From Rufibacter immobilis (GTDB taxonomy: Bacteria; Bacteroidota; Bacteroidia; Cytophagales; Hymenobacteraceae), in NCBI RefSeq assembly GCF_003721565.1, contig NZ_RJJE01000009.1, positions 310,001-374,000 of the forward strand: a stretch of 64,000 nt of DNA, read 5' to 3'. The notes under the pieces were generated by a model. The model searched no databases. It had not been told where the DNA came from and was given only the letters and a program-made list of their open reading frames with translations. The translations under genes were made by a program, and so were the position numbers. Position 1 is the first letter of the stretch, and every line of letters starts with the position of its first letter. Positions 7,488 to 16,289 of this stretch are shown in pieces.

Positions 7488-8093
7488 TTAGAAAGATGAG
7501 ACAGGATTGGTTTCATCTAACATTCTCTCAGCTTCCCGCAGCACTTTGTTATAGTGTCTCAATACCCAAAAGGCAAAGACCAGCACGAATACCACCAAGA
7601 GAGGGAAAATAAGCGTCAGAAAGTACGGAATTTGCGTGAGGCTCTTCCCCTGAATGGCTGCCAGCACCGGTAAAGCCAGCAGCATGAGCACCAAACCTAA
7701 GCAGACGTTTATTTTCTGCAGCTGCTGAAACTTGATCTTCTGCTTGGAAAAATCCTGGATTGCCTCTAGGTACGTTTTAGACAAGATATCTGCACTCTTG
7801 ATTGCCCTTACTGATTGAAGAGAAATAACCGGAAGCAACAGCAGCAGCATAATAGAAAGGGCCGCTGCTAATTGCATCATCACTCCCTCTATCTTGGTCA
7901 AATTCAGGCTTACATAGGCTGCTCCTGCATAGCAGATAAAAGTGCCTATAGATTCTGCATACCTTATTTTATCTAACCTGGAGCGGTATTTTTGCTGAAT
8001 CATCGTGTTTACGGCACTGTCTATGCGTTGCTCCTGTTTTTCTATTCTCTTGCTGAGGTCACCCCAGGCTCTTTCCATTTCTTCTAATTCCAT
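7488..8093 (-). CDS. Membrane protein paired with ECF sigma factor
   Basis: A 201-residue protein starting with a charged, coiled-coil-prone segment (MELEEMERAWGDLSKRIEKQEQRID), then four hydrophobic segments (about 52-68, 72-92, 131-146 and 157-178). The gene begins 2 bases after the stop of the upstream ECF sigma factor gene, the usual position of an anti-sigma factor, yet no zinc-finger (HxxxCxxC) or FecR domain is present. Regulation of the sigma factor through its N-terminal cytoplasmic segment is an inference from position. Similar two-gene units with multi-pass partners exist in Bacteroidota. Confidence 0.75.
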   Translation of the reverse strand: MELEEMERAWGDLSKRIEKQEQRIDSAVNTMIQQKYRSRLDKIRYAESIGTFICYAGAAYVSLNLTKIEGVMMQLAAALSIMLLLLLPVISLQSVRAIKSADILSKTYLEAIQDFSKQKIKFQQLQKINVCLGLVLMLLALPVLAAIQGKSLTQIPYFLTLIFPLLVVFVLVFAFWVLRHYNKVLREAERMLDETNPVSSF

Positions 8094-8095
8094 GG

Positions 8096-8587
8096 CTATT
8101 GGTTTTTTGTAATGTTAGATTTTAGTTTCTCTTTGATTCTTGAAATTCTGGTACCCACGTTGCTGGTGGTAATCCCTATAATAGTGGCAATCTCTTCATA
8201 GCTTTTCCCTTCCAGATACAGAAGAATAATCCCTCTCTCCAGGAGATTTAGCCGTTGGATGTGCTCATGAAGCATTTTGATCCGTTCCTCCTCGGTCTTA
8301 TCCAGTTCCTCAGGAAACTGATCTTTTTCTACGTCAAAAGGAATGGTGTCAATTCTCCTTTTGGCTTGCTTTAGGGAATAAATGGCCGTGTTAAGAGCTA
8401 CTCTGTACATCCAGGTGCTGAGTTTCGCCTGTCCGTTGAAGGAGCCAAAGGATTTCCAAAGCTGATAGACAATTTCCTGGTACAGGTCTTTTCTGTCTTG
8501 GTGGCTGTTGGTGTAAAGCGTGGCGACTTTGAAAATAAGGCCGTCATTCTCTTTGATAACTTTGGTAAATCTGCTTTGTATATCCAT
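8096..8587 (-). CDS. ECF-type RNA polymerase sigma factor
   Basis: A sigma-70 family protein of 163 residues from the internal ATG at 8587 (MDIQSRFTKVI), preferred over the earlier ATG at 8608. Region 2 is seen in HQDRKDLYQEIVYQLWKSFG and STWMYRVALNTAIYSLK; region 4 is the helix-turn-helix LEGKSYEEIATIIGITTSNV followed by GTRISRIKEKLK. It directs RNA polymerase to a small regulon. It is followed by a multi-pass membrane protein gene, probably its regulator. The signal is unknown. Confidence 0.9.
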   Translation of the reverse strand: MDIQSRFTKVIKENDGLIFKVATLYTNSHQDRKDLYQEIVYQLWKSFGSFNGQAKLSTWMYRVALNTAIYSLKQAKRRIDTIPFDVEKDQFPEELDKTEEERIKMLHEHIQRLNLLERGIILLYLEGKSYEEIATIIGITTSNVGTRISRIKEKLKSNITKNQ

Positions 8588-8814
8588 CAGAAATCGAACT
8601 TCAACCAATTAGTATCTGAAGCTCCGGGAAAATCACAAGCAGAGGAAGATTATTTTTCCGAGGGGCTGGATTGGCTGCACAAACGAGTGCATCCTGTGCT
8701 TCTTCTCAGCGTCAGGAAATTGGTCTTACAAGAATTCTTGAAACCGGTTTTCCATTTTATTGAAGCTAAAGGAGAATGTTTAACAAGGGATTAGTAAGCC
8801 AACAACAGGCAACC

Positions 8815-9649
8815 CTATTTCTCAATCACTTCTTCCAGATCAAACGTGAGGGTCTGGCCTTGGTAGTTGGTGTATTCCATGCGCACAAACCCGTAGTGGG
8901 CGTCAAACCAGAAGTCATGCTTGGAATCACCGAAGGGAGCGGTGCTTACACAGGCTATTTTCCAGCAGTTCTCAAACTCCCTGAAAGCAGTTTTAAGTTT
9001 CTCCTGTTTTTTCACGCGGTAGACACTGGTGACGGTAGTATTTTCCCAATCTCCCCACCCCTTGCCGGGATGGATGTAACTGGTCCAGGTTTTGCCTATC
9101 TCCAGCGGCAACTGCACCTCCGGAAAGCCGGCCACCTCCGTGAAATCAAACTGATTGGACCTGAACGGGTGCATCCAGACCTCTTCGCTGTTTTCAATAA
9201 CACCGGTGGTTTCCTGGGTAGTAATCACGTCAAGCGCAGCAAGTTTTCTATTGACAAAGTGCTTTCTAAGTTCTACCAGCTCCTCGTCCCGCACTTCAAA
9301 CTGTTGCGCAACCTCATCCTGTACCTCTGGTTGGGCAGGCCATGCTCTTCCGGTAGCCATCAGCCATACTCTGCTGTCTGAGAGAAGCGTGCCGTCTGGA
9401 GCTTTAAAGAGGGCCCTGTAGATGTATTGTCGGCAGGGCTTGAAGATGCGGTCTGACCTCCTCTTCCCGCAAGGCATTCACTTTGGCCTTACCCGCCAGA
9501 TTATCTAAGGAAGAGATTTTGCCCCCGCTCCAGGTTGGTGTCTCTGCATAAGGACAAGGAATGTCTTTAAAGGAATAGGACTTCTGTTGCTGACACGATG
9601 AGAAAACAACAGCGAAAACTGCCAGTAAAATAGTGTTACGTTTTCTCAT
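8815..9649 (-). pseudogene. Frameshifted secreted lipoprotein gene
   Basis: Two overlapping frames together make one gene. The first (9649 to about 9450) gives a lipoprotein signal (VFSSCQQQ) and the start of the mature protein up to KAKVNALREEE. The second frame, from about 9450 to 8815, continues FKPCRQYIYRALFKAPDGTL and runs through a 200-residue domain ending FDLEEVIEK. Neither frame alone looks complete: the first loses sense after LREEE, and the second lacks a signal peptide. A one-base indel in the purine-rich GAAGAGGAGG near 9455-9465 would restore a protein of about 270 residues. It may be a true inactivation, a phase-variable tract or a sequencing error. Function unknown. Confidence 0.65.
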
Positions 9650-9794
9650 GCAAGGAGTAGGTATGTTTTAGTGGGCGCTCAACAATTTATTGATAGGCCG
9701 CAGCCTCATTTTTAGGGGATGATGGTAAACTAATTCCTTCACGCATTAGCCGGGTTTGTAAAACGTAACGGATGCACTTATAAGTATGGTCTTA

Positions 9795-10676
9795 TCAGGA
9801 GGTGGCTTGCCCTAGTTTATCCAGAAAATCAAAAATTCTATTGTAGATATCTTTCCGTTCCGTTGCATTGGGGAAGTGGCTACTTTCTGGTGAATACATA
9901 ACTACATTCTTTTCCTTATTCTCATAAAGCAATTGCACAAATTGCTCAAACGTACTAGGTGGAATTTGGTCGTCTTTTCCACCGTACCACAAAAAGAAGG
10001 GCGGGTCATCTTGATCAAAGTAGGTAATAGGCTCATACCTGGAAATAATCTCTTTAGGGGTATATCCGTGGCTCAAAGGAAACAGAGCCTCTCCAATATC
10101 TTTCATCCACTGGTCTCCATGGTCCATGAACCTTCTTTCCACCAGGTCTAATCCATCTACTAACCCAGAGAAATTAATGATTCCAGCAATCCTGATTCCT
10201 TCATTTAACTTATAAGGAGACTCAGGATGATTAACTGAAAGCCCTACCGTGCTGGCAATATGTGCTCCCGCTGAAAAGCCTGCCAGAATAACGTTGCTTA
10301 AGTTTAAAGTATTCTTGGCATTAGTAGCTTCTAGAAAATTGAGAGCAATTGCTAAATCTTCTGTTGCTTTAGGTATCCCTTGCTTAAGCCGGTAATTCAC
10401 ATTTACCACATGCATCCCTTTGCTGAGATAAGGTTGAATGTACTTTTCCTCAAGAGATTTATCACTGAGATAAAAAGCGCCACCATGCAGGAAAACGACA
10501 GTAAAATTTTCACCTCCTAGGTTTTTGGCATCTGCGGAGATATACATATCCATCGTTTGGTCATTATCTAAACCGTATGCGATGTCTTTTATAACTCTAT
10601 AAGTGACTTCTATTTGTTCAATGGACTTGTCAGGGATTGAGGAAAGCTTACCCGAACTAGGGCAATGATTGGTCAT
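9795..10676 (-). CDS. Alpha/beta hydrolase, esterase-like
   Basis: A 293-residue alpha/beta hydrolase of the carboxylesterase/BD-FAE type. The oxyanion-hole motif HGGAF (about residue 65), nucleophile elbow GFSAG, a late acidic residue in GGKDDQIP and catalytic His in SSHFPN form a complete triad. There is no signal peptide, so it is probably cytoplasmic. Substrate unknown; related enzymes act on small esters or N-formyl groups. The gene is AT-rich compared with neighbours and lies directly downstream of the second attC-like hairpin, suggesting it belongs to the acquired block, although no attC-like hairpin was found after its own stop. Confidence 0.87.
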   Translation of the reverse strand: MTNHCPSSGKLSSIPDKSIEQIEVTYRVIKDIAYGLDNDQTMDMYISADAKNLGGENFTVVFLHGGAFYLSDKSLEEKYIQPYLSKGMHVVNVNYRLKQGIPKATEDLAIALNFLEATNAKNTLNLSNVILAGFSAGAHIASTVGLSVNHPESPYKLNEGIRIAGIINFSGLVDGLDLVERRFMDHGDQWMKDIGEALFPLSHGYTPKEIISRYEPITYFDQDDPPFFLWYGGKDDQIPPSTFEQFVQLLYENKEKNVVMYSPESSHFPNATERKDIYNRIFDFLDKLGQATS

Positions 10677-10712
10677 ACCTGAAGCTTTGAATTAATAAAA
10701 CCAATTTTTGTT

Positions 10713-10778
10713 AGAACGGTTAGTATAAACAACGTGCGAGGCCGCCGGCTGAGGTAACGTTTATACAGTGTTAGTTCT
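10713..10778 (-). repeat. attC-like hairpin A
   Basis: On the minus strand: AGAACTAACACTGTATAAAC, a GC-rich centre, then GTTTATACTAACCGTTCT. AGAAC pairs with GTTCT and GTATAAAC with GTTTATAC, leaving unpaired TAACACT/TAACC between the stems. It follows the stop of the small membrane protein gene. Same layout as hairpin B, with different but again complementary outer bases. It resembles integron attC sites; no integrase is in the window. Confidence 0.6.
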
Positions 10779-10895
10779 TGTTTTTCTTTTAAGCATTGCG
10801 GTTTTTTCTTATTTCCGGCGTGTTTTCCCAAAATCTGCTCGAAAACGTTTTAAGTTCTCTTAAGCTTATTGTAATAGTCGAGCCAAATTCATTCT

Positions 10896-11198
10896 TTACT
10901 TTCTTGAGTCTCCTAATAAACTATTTACAAAGTCGGTTAATCTTTTCTTGAAAAGACCTAATGCTAAGTAAGGGATGGACAAAGCAACAATCACCTTAAT
11001 TATGAATGGGTAATCAATAAAAAAGCTTATCTGTTCATTTATAAAAATTAGCAAGGCCGCAAAATTTAAACAGACCAAATGATAACCGTAACCCTCTTTT
11101 CTAATGTTATACCAAGTCGACAACCTAAACAGCATCGCTAAGAAGGCAAGATTAAAAAAAAGGATTACAATAATTATTACAAACAAATCCATATTCAA
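10896..11198 (-). CDS. Small membrane protein in a cassette-like unit
   Basis: A 100-residue protein made mostly of three hydrophobic segments (about 4-25, 40-62 and 66-85) ending in a charged tail FKKRLTDFVNSLLGDSRK. No family was recognised. It lies alone between attC-like hairpins B (upstream) and A (downstream) in an AT-rich stretch, like a single-gene cassette. An antitoxin, immunity or small transport role would fit such context, but nothing in the sequence shows it. Confidence 0.6.
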   Translation of the reverse strand: MNMDLFVIIIVILFFNLAFLAMLFRLSTWYNIRKEGYGYHLVCLNFAALLIFINEQISFFIDYPFIIKVIVALSIPYLALGLFKKRLTDFVNSLLGDSRK

Positions 11199-11247
11199 TT
11201 AATTAAATCATATAGAATTTTAATTGAGCTTTATAATAATTTAAATT

Positions 11248-11322
11248 ACAGGCAACGGTTAGTATAAAAAACGTGTGAGGCCGTCGGCCGAAGCATGATT
11301 TTTATACAGTGTTAGCGCCTGT
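11248..11322 (-). repeat. attC-like hairpin B
   Basis: On the minus strand: ACAGGCGCTAACACTG, TATAAAAA, GC-rich centre TTCGGCCGACGGCC, then TTTTTATACTAACCGTTGCC and TGT. ACAGGC pairs with GCCTGT. The motif GGCGCTAAC on its 5' side is an exact complement of GTTAGCGCC found at the other end of the immunity gene (11802-11810), as R'' and the cassette 5' end are in integron cassettes. Confidence 0.65.
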
Positions 11323-11345
11323 GTTTTTTTATTCTTATTAAGTTT

Positions 11346-11792
11346 CTAAGTCCCCGTTACTGGAAAGTCCTTTGCTATGTTAGCTAATTGCCTTACGACC
11401 TGTGGAATTATTGTTTGGTCGAAGTTTATAAGGAATTCTAGAGTGTTGCCAGTACCGGCAAAATCCATCACAACACAATCAGCTTCAAAATGGCCGAACC
11501 CGTCCCCTTTTATTTTGATATTTACCTGTTCTTCAATTGTGTCAAAAACCGCTGCCCCATCCAACTCGTTGTAAAGCCTAGAGACCTGTTCTTGGAACCT
11601 TGCAAAGTCGGTCGTCATTAAGTCGCAGGTAAATTTCCCAGAGAATCCACCTGCTTTAACAGTTACATTGGATTTAACCCAATTTTTATCCCATTCATGT
11701 CCAGCATTTGGATGCGAAAGATGAGCTAGTTCAACTCTAATGAAATCGCCGCTGCCCTTAATTTCAAAATACGGAATATCGTTTTCTATCAT
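11346..11792 (-). CDS. WapI-type immunity protein in a cassette-like unit
   Basis: A 148-residue acidic protein from the ATG at 11792 (MIENDIPYFEIKGSG); the longer frame from 11834 would run through the proposed cassette boundary. The pattern of GGFSGKFTCDLMTTDFARFQ, a central EEQVNIKIKGDGFGHFEADC and a C-terminal FDQTIIPQVVRQLANIA resembles WapI family immunity proteins, which neutralise polymorphic contact-dependent toxins. No cognate toxin gene is adjacent, so it would be an orphan immunity gene. It is bounded by GTTAGCGCC just before the start and an attC-like hairpin after the stop. Family assignment is from memory of the pattern and is moderate. Confidence 0.6.
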   Translation of the reverse strand: MIENDIPYFEIKGSGDFIRVELAHLSHPNAGHEWDKNWVKSNVTVKAGGFSGKFTCDLMTTDFARFQEQVSRLYNELDGAAVFDTIEEQVNIKIKGDGFGHFEADCVVMDFAGTGNTLEFLINFDQTIIPQVVRQLANIAKDFPVTGT

Positions 11793-11945
11793 TTTTACAT
11801 TGGCGCTAACATCTAGATAAATGCACCAGTGCATTTATCCCCAATATATCTATACCAAAACATACAGTTTACATCCTGTAGCGGCATATAAACGCATGTC
11901 TGTGAGGTAAGATACTATATCCTAACCGCTTAAAGAAGTTCCTTT

Positions 11946-11985
11946 CCGTTTAGAGCCTCTTTTTCTAAAAACAGCCCCTAAACGG
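11946..11985. repeat. Palindromic repeat, full copy
   Basis: CCGTTTAGAGCCTC-T5 on the left, AGCCCCTAAACGG on the right. It marks the edge between the AT-rich cassette block and the rho gene. Confidence 0.85.
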
Positions 11986-12002
11986 GAGATTAGCTAAAAA
12001 GC

Positions 12003-12034
12003 AAAGGCCAACAGATTTCTCTGCTGGCCTTCGT
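12003..12034 (-). terminator. Intrinsic terminator of rho
   Basis: AAGGCCAGCAG (minus strand) pairs with CTGTTGGCCTT with one G-T type mismatch, followed by GCTTTTT. It lies 25 bases after the rho stop. Confidence 0.75.
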
Positions 12035-12058
12035 TTTGCTAAAATATAGTCTGGTTAC

Positions 12059-13900
12059 TTAACCGTTCATGGAAATCAGGAACTCCTCGTTGTCTTTGGT
12101 GCCTTTCATACGGTCTTTCAGAAACTCCATGGCTTCTACAGAGTTCATGTCAGACATGAATTTGCGCAGGATCCAAACGCGGCTGAGCTCGTCGCGGTCC
12201 ATGAGCAGGTCTTCGCGGCGGGTACCGGAGGCGGGCACGTCAATGGCTGGGTACACGCGCTTGTTGGCCAGTTTACGGTCCAGCTGAAGCTCCATGTTAC
12301 CGGTTCCTTTGAATTCTTCAAAGATCACCTCATCCATCTTAGAACCGGTCTCAATGAGGGCGGTGGCTATGATGGTCAATGAACCGCCGTTCTCCACGTT
12401 ACGGGCCGCGCCAAAGAAACGCTTAGGCTTGTGCAGCGCGTTGGCATCTACCCCCCCAGACAGGATTTTACCGGAAGACGGCACCACGGTGTTATAGGCC
12501 CGGGCCAGACGGGTAATGGAATCCAGGAGGATCACCACGTCATGGCCGCACTCTACCATGCGCTTGGCTTTGTCCAGGACAATGCTGGAGATCTTCACGT
12601 GGCGGTCGGCCTGTTCGTCAAAGGTAGAGGCAATAACCTCGGCTTTCACGCTGCGGGCCATGTCCGTTACCTCCTCGGGGCGTTCATCAATCAACAAGAT
12701 CATGAGGTACACCTCGGGGTGGTTCTCCGTGATGGCGTTTGCGATCTCCTTCAGGAGAACTGTTTTACCCGTCTTCGGCTGGGCCACAATCAATCCACGC
12801 TGTCCTTTCCCTATTGGCGCGAACAGGTCCATGATGCGGGTAGAGTATTGGCTGGAACGGGTAGTTAATTTCAGGCGCTCTTCAGGGAAAAGCGGTGTCA
12901 AGTGCTGGAAAGGGATGCGGTCCCGAATCTCTTCGGTAGTACGTCCATTCACAGAATCCACTTTTAACAAGGCAAAGTACTTTTCTCCTTCTTTAGGAGC
13001 CCGTACTGTTCCTTTCACCGTGTCGCCGGTTTTTAAGCCGAACAGCTTAATCTGCGAGGGAGACACATAAATATCATCTGGGCTGGCCAGGTAGTGGTAA
13101 TGGGCAGAGCGCAGGAAACCGTAGCCATCTTGCATCAATTCCAGAACACCTTCATTGGCAATCACGCCGTCAAACTCTCTGAAATTGGGGTTATTGGCGT
13201 TGTTCTGCTGCTGTGGGCGGTTCTGATTAGGATTCTGGTTCTGCTCCCGGCGGTTCTGCCAATTAGGATTATTCTCGCGGTTTTCACGGGGCTCACGCGC
13301 CTGGAACTCCCTTGGTTCGCGCTGCTCTCTGGGCTCACGGTTTTCCCTGGGGGCATTCTCGCGTGGTTCACGGGGCTGGAACTCCCGGTTCTGCTGCGGA
13401 CGGTTCTCGCGGGAGGCTTCCATCCGGTTCTCACGTGGCTCACGGGCTTCTGGGCGGGCTGGTGCCTGCTCTCTGGGCTCACGGGGCGCTTCTTCCCGCG
13501 GCGCTCTTGCTAACCGTGGGCGCTCCTCCCGTACCGTAGCCGGACCGCGCTCGCTGCGAACGGGACGCTCTGCCTGGGTTCTGGCCGGTCTGGCGGGTGC
13601 GGCGGCCTCGGCTTCTGGCGCGGGGACTTCTGCCATCGGTGCCGGAGCCGCAACGGGTACATCTGATACTTCTGGTGCCTCTACCGCCACGGCAGGAGTA
13701 TTTTCCTGCTCGTCTGCTTTCTTAGAAGCTTTTTTATATTTTTTGGGGAGATTTTCAACCGGAGTAACAGCTTGCTGATCAAGGATTTTATAAATCAGGT
13801 CTTGTTTGCTAAGCTTCTTGAAGTTCGTGACGCCGAGGTTTTCAGCAATTTCTTTGAGCTCTGAAAGAAGAGAATCTTTCAACTCGTCAATGTTGTACAT
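12059..13900 (-). CDS. rho: Transcription termination factor Rho
   Basis: The 613-residue hexameric RNA helicase that ends Rho-dependent transcription. Order of parts: Rho N-terminal helical domain (1-45), a long disordered linker rich in Pro, Ala, Glu, Arg and Asn (about 46-243, with many PREP/ENRE-type repeats), the RNA-binding cold-shock-like domain (about 245-330, [18 protein letters not shown]), and the RecA-like ATPase with Walker A AQPKTGKT and Walker [17 protein letters not shown]. coli Rho is 419 residues, so about 200 residues are added by the linker, as seen in many Bacteroidota and high-GC Gram-positive Rho proteins. Divergent from serS. Confidence 0.96.
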   Translation of the reverse strand: MYNIDELKDSLLSELKEIAENLGVTNFKKLSKQDLIYKILDQQAVTPVENLPKKYKKASKKADEQENTPAVAVEAPEVSDVPVAAPAPMAEVPAPEAEAAAPARPARTQAERPVRSERGPATVREERPRLARAPREEAPREPREQAPARPEAREPRENRMEASRENRPQQNREFQPREPRENAPRENREPREQREPREFQAREPRENRENNPNWQNRREQNQNPNQNRPQQQNNANNPNFREFDGVIANEGVLELMQDGYGFLRSAHYHYLASPDDIYVSPSQIKLFGLKTGDTVKGTVRAPKEGEKYFALLKVDSVNGRTTEEIRDRIPFQHLTPLFPEERLKLTTRSSQYSTRIMDLFAPIGKGQRGLIVAQPKTGKTVLLKEIANAITENHPEVYLMILLIDERPEEVTDMARSVKAEVIASTFDEQADRHVKISSIVLDKAKRMVECGHDVVILLDSITRLARAYNTVVPSSGKILSGGVDANALHKPKRFFGAARNVENGGSLTIIATALIETGSKMDEVIFEEFKGTGNMELQLDRKLANKRVYPAIDVPASGTRREDLLMDRDELSRVWILRKFMSDMNSVEAMEFLKDRMKGTKDNEEFLISMNG

Positions 13901-14117
13901 AGAATAATTTAGCTATTCGGTTTAAATGCATAGCGGTTGCAGAGCGCAACGGGCAGACGGATAAACAGGAAAAAATTGGTGTGTAAGAAATAATGAAGAA
14001 CCAGGATGGCGGTTGTTCAGAAAATGTACTGCAATGTTAGACAGCCTCGTTCTAATTTACAAGCAGTACGAGAAGTTTTATATATAATGTTACACAAATT
14101 CCCATAAAAAAGTGCCC

Positions 14118-14151
14118 TTTGGCGTAGCCTATTCAAAATATTCTATTTTTG
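14118..14151 (+). promoter_or_regulatory. Bacteroidota-type promoter of serS
   Basis: TTTG (14118-14121) and TATTTTTG (14144-14151) match the -33 and -7 boxes of the Bacteroidota primary sigma factor with a 22-base spacer, 22 bases before the serS ATG. Confidence 0.55.
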
Positions 14152-14173
14152 CATACTCATAAATAGACGCACC

Positions 14174-15451
14174 ATGCTACAGATACCCGTTTTACGCGAA
14201 CAAACTGACCTGGTCCTTGCCGGCTTACAGAAAAGGAATTTCCCCAATGCCGCCCAGGAAGTACAAACTCTGCTAGACCTGGACCAACAGCGCCGCACAT
14301 TGCAAACCGAGCGCGATGAACTGCTGGGCCGCGCCAACGCCCTGGCCAAAGAGATAGGCGGCCTCATGAAAAGCGGCCAGAAAGAGCAGGCCGAAGCCCT
14401 GAAAGCCGAAACTGCCGAGCTGAAACTGCGCACTAAATCTCTGGACGACGAGGTACAGCACCTGGAACAGGCCGTGCAGCAGGCTCTCTACAAACTGCCT
14501 AACATCCCGCACAGCAGCGTACCCGCCGGCCGCTCTTCTGAAGACAACGAGGTAGTACTGGAACACGGCACCATCCCTGCTTTGCCGCAAGGCGCCCACC
14601 CGCATTGGGACCTCATCAAGCAGTATGACATCATAGACTTTGACCTGGGCAATAAAATCACCGGGGCCGGGTTTCCGGTGTACAAAGGCCAGGGAGCCCG
14701 TCTACAGCGCGCGCTCATTAACTTCTTCTTAGAGGAAGCCCTCAAAGCCGGTTACACCGAAGTGCAGCCGCCCATTATGGTGAACGAAGCCTCTGGCTAC
14801 GGCACCGGCCAGCTCCCCGACAAGGAAGGCCAGATGTACCATGCCACCGCCGACAACCTCTACCTCATCCCCACCGCTGAGGTACCCATCACGAACCTTT
14901 ACCGCGATGAGATCATCGCTGAAGGCAAACTGCCCATCAAGAACGTAGGCTACACGCCCTGTTTTAGAAGAGAGGCCGGTTCCTGGGGGGCCGATGTGCG
15001 CGGCCTCAACCGCCTGCACCAGTTTGACAAAGTGGAGATTGTGCAGATTCAAACCCCGGAGAAGTCTTATGAGGCCCTGGAGGAAATGAGCCAATACATC
15101 CAGAACCTGCTCCAGAAACTGGAACTGCCATACCGCGTGCTCCGTCTCTGCGGTGGCGACATGGGTTTCACCTCTGCCCTCACCTATGACATGGAAGTGT
15201 ATTCTGCGGCCCAAGGCCGATGGCTGGAGGTAAGCTCTGTCTCTAACTTTGAAACCTACCAAGCCAATAGATTGAAACTGCGCCAACGCACCGAGGGTGG
15301 TAAGCCCCAACTCCTGCACACGCTTAACGGAAGTGCTTTGGCCTTACCGCGAATTGTGGCGGCTTTGCTGGAGAACAACCAGACACCTGAAGGCATTAAG
15401 TTGCCGAAGGCCTTGCATGCCTATACTGGGTTTGAGATGATCACGAAGTAA
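14174..15451 (+). CDS. serS: Seryl-tRNA synthetase
   Basis: Class II aminoacyl-tRNA synthetase charging tRNA-Ser, 425 residues, the normal length. The N-terminal antiparallel coiled coil (about 30-105) contacts the long variable arm of tRNA-Ser. Class II motif 2 is seen in FRREAGSWGADVRGLNRLHQ and motif 3 in the C-terminal segment LPRIVAALLENNQTPEG. The residue stretch TAEVPITNLYRDE lies in the serine-binding region. A promoter of Bacteroidota type precedes it; a perfect palindromic repeat follows the stop and may end the transcript. Confidence 0.97.
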   Translation: MLQIPVLREQTDLVLAGLQKRNFPNAAQEVQTLLDLDQQRRTLQTERDELLGRANALAKEIGGLMKSGQKEQAEALKAETAELKLRTKSLDDEVQHLEQAVQQALYKLPNIPHSSVPAGRSSEDNEVVLEHGTIPALPQGAHPHWDLIKQYDIIDFDLGNKITGAGFPVYKGQGARLQRALINFFLEEALKAGYTEVQPPIMVNEASGYGTGQLPDKEGQMYHATADNLYLIPTAEVPITNLYRDEIIAEGKLPIKNVGYTPCFRREAGSWGADVRGLNRLHQFDKVEIVQIQTPEKSYEALEEMSQYIQNLLQKLELPYRVLRLCGGDMGFTSALTYDMEVYSAAQGRWLEVSSVSNFETYQANRLKLRQRTEGGKPQLLHTLNGSALALPRIVAALLENNQTPEGIKLPKALHAYTGFEMITK

Positions 15452-15473
15452 ACTTTTACCCGCTGCTTCTGCT

Positions 15474-15519
15474 AAAGCGTTTAGGGGCTGTTTTTGGAAA
15501 AACAGCCCCTAAACGCTTT
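15474..15519. repeat. Palindromic repeat, perfect copy
   Basis: A perfect 22-bp stem (AAAGCGTTTAGGGGCTG-T5) with a GG centre, 22 bases after the serS stop. The outer AAAGCG/CGCTTT arms are complementary. Confidence 0.95.
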
Positions 15520-15578
15520 TCTTGTTTTGAAGAGGTCTTGATGTCTCCCGATAGTTATTGTGCATGTAGTTTGCTGTT

Positions 15579-15780
15579 GCCTTGGAAGAGCCGCTTTTCT
15601 ATGGTTTTACTAGCAGTATTGTTTCATCTTTGGCGGTAAGCGCTCACGGCCGCGGGGCCTCGTCTTCCGCCCTCGCGCTGTGCCCTCAAGCTGGCCCCTC
15701 CGGGCCTGCCGCTGCCGCGGCACCGCAAGAGTGCTAGGCGCTCGGCCGAAAGACTGGAATGGTTTCATTACTGTTGCGGC
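15579..15780 (-). repeat. Dispersed non-coding repeat L, copy 2 (inverted)
   Basis: Reverse-complement relative of 1123-1340 and 28181-28393. The 50-bp core is at 15619-15668 and differs by one base from copy 1. Conserved GACTGGAA at 15762-15769 corresponds to the TTCCAGTC block of the other copies. The segment between these two blocks is diverged. The rest of the 840-base gap between serS and the glutaredoxin-like gene holds no gene that I can support. Confidence 0.75.
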
Positions 15781-16226
15781 TTCATATGGGTGGGAAGCTT
15801 AGTAGGTAATTATCTCCATTCCGCTAGCCTAAGTCACTCGTGCTGCGCACATCAGCCAAGAGAATGTGTACACATTGACAATAAGCAGTCGCTTAACATT
15901 GCGCTTCTCCCTCCGCTAAGATCTGATCGGATTCCCTGCACACATTATGTCCCCCTTTGAAGGGGGTAGGGGGATGACAAAGCCGTACCACCAACAGCAA
16001 ACCTTTACTCAGCGCAATGAACACTCCCAGAAGCGTGATAGAAAGCTGTTCTTTTAATACAGAAATAAACTGCGCGCTTCAAAGCATGATAGGCGAGCCG
16101 TTTTGTGATTTACTCTATATGGTGCATGCACCGCTTGTGCCTGGCTATGTCTATTTCTAAATTAGCTTGTTTTGGTAAAGCACCATGAAGAACAGCGACA
16201 CGAGCGGCCGCTTCCGCCAGTAAGTA

Positions 16227-16266
16227 AGCGTTGAGGGGCTCTTTTTCCTGAATTAGCGCCAAAACG
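16227..16266. repeat. Degenerate palindromic repeat
   Basis: AGCGTTGAGGGGCTC-T5-CC on the left, TAGCGCCAAAACG on the right. It lies just after the stop of the glutaredoxin-like gene. Confidence 0.6.
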
Positions 16267-16289
16267 TGCTTTGGTATTTTCAGCCGTGA

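Noticed and set aside
9650-9794. A third attC-like hairpin after the alpha/beta hydrolase gene
   Set aside because: No TAACACTGTATAAA or TTTATACTAACCGTT arms are present in this gap, so the hydrolase cannot be called a third cassette.
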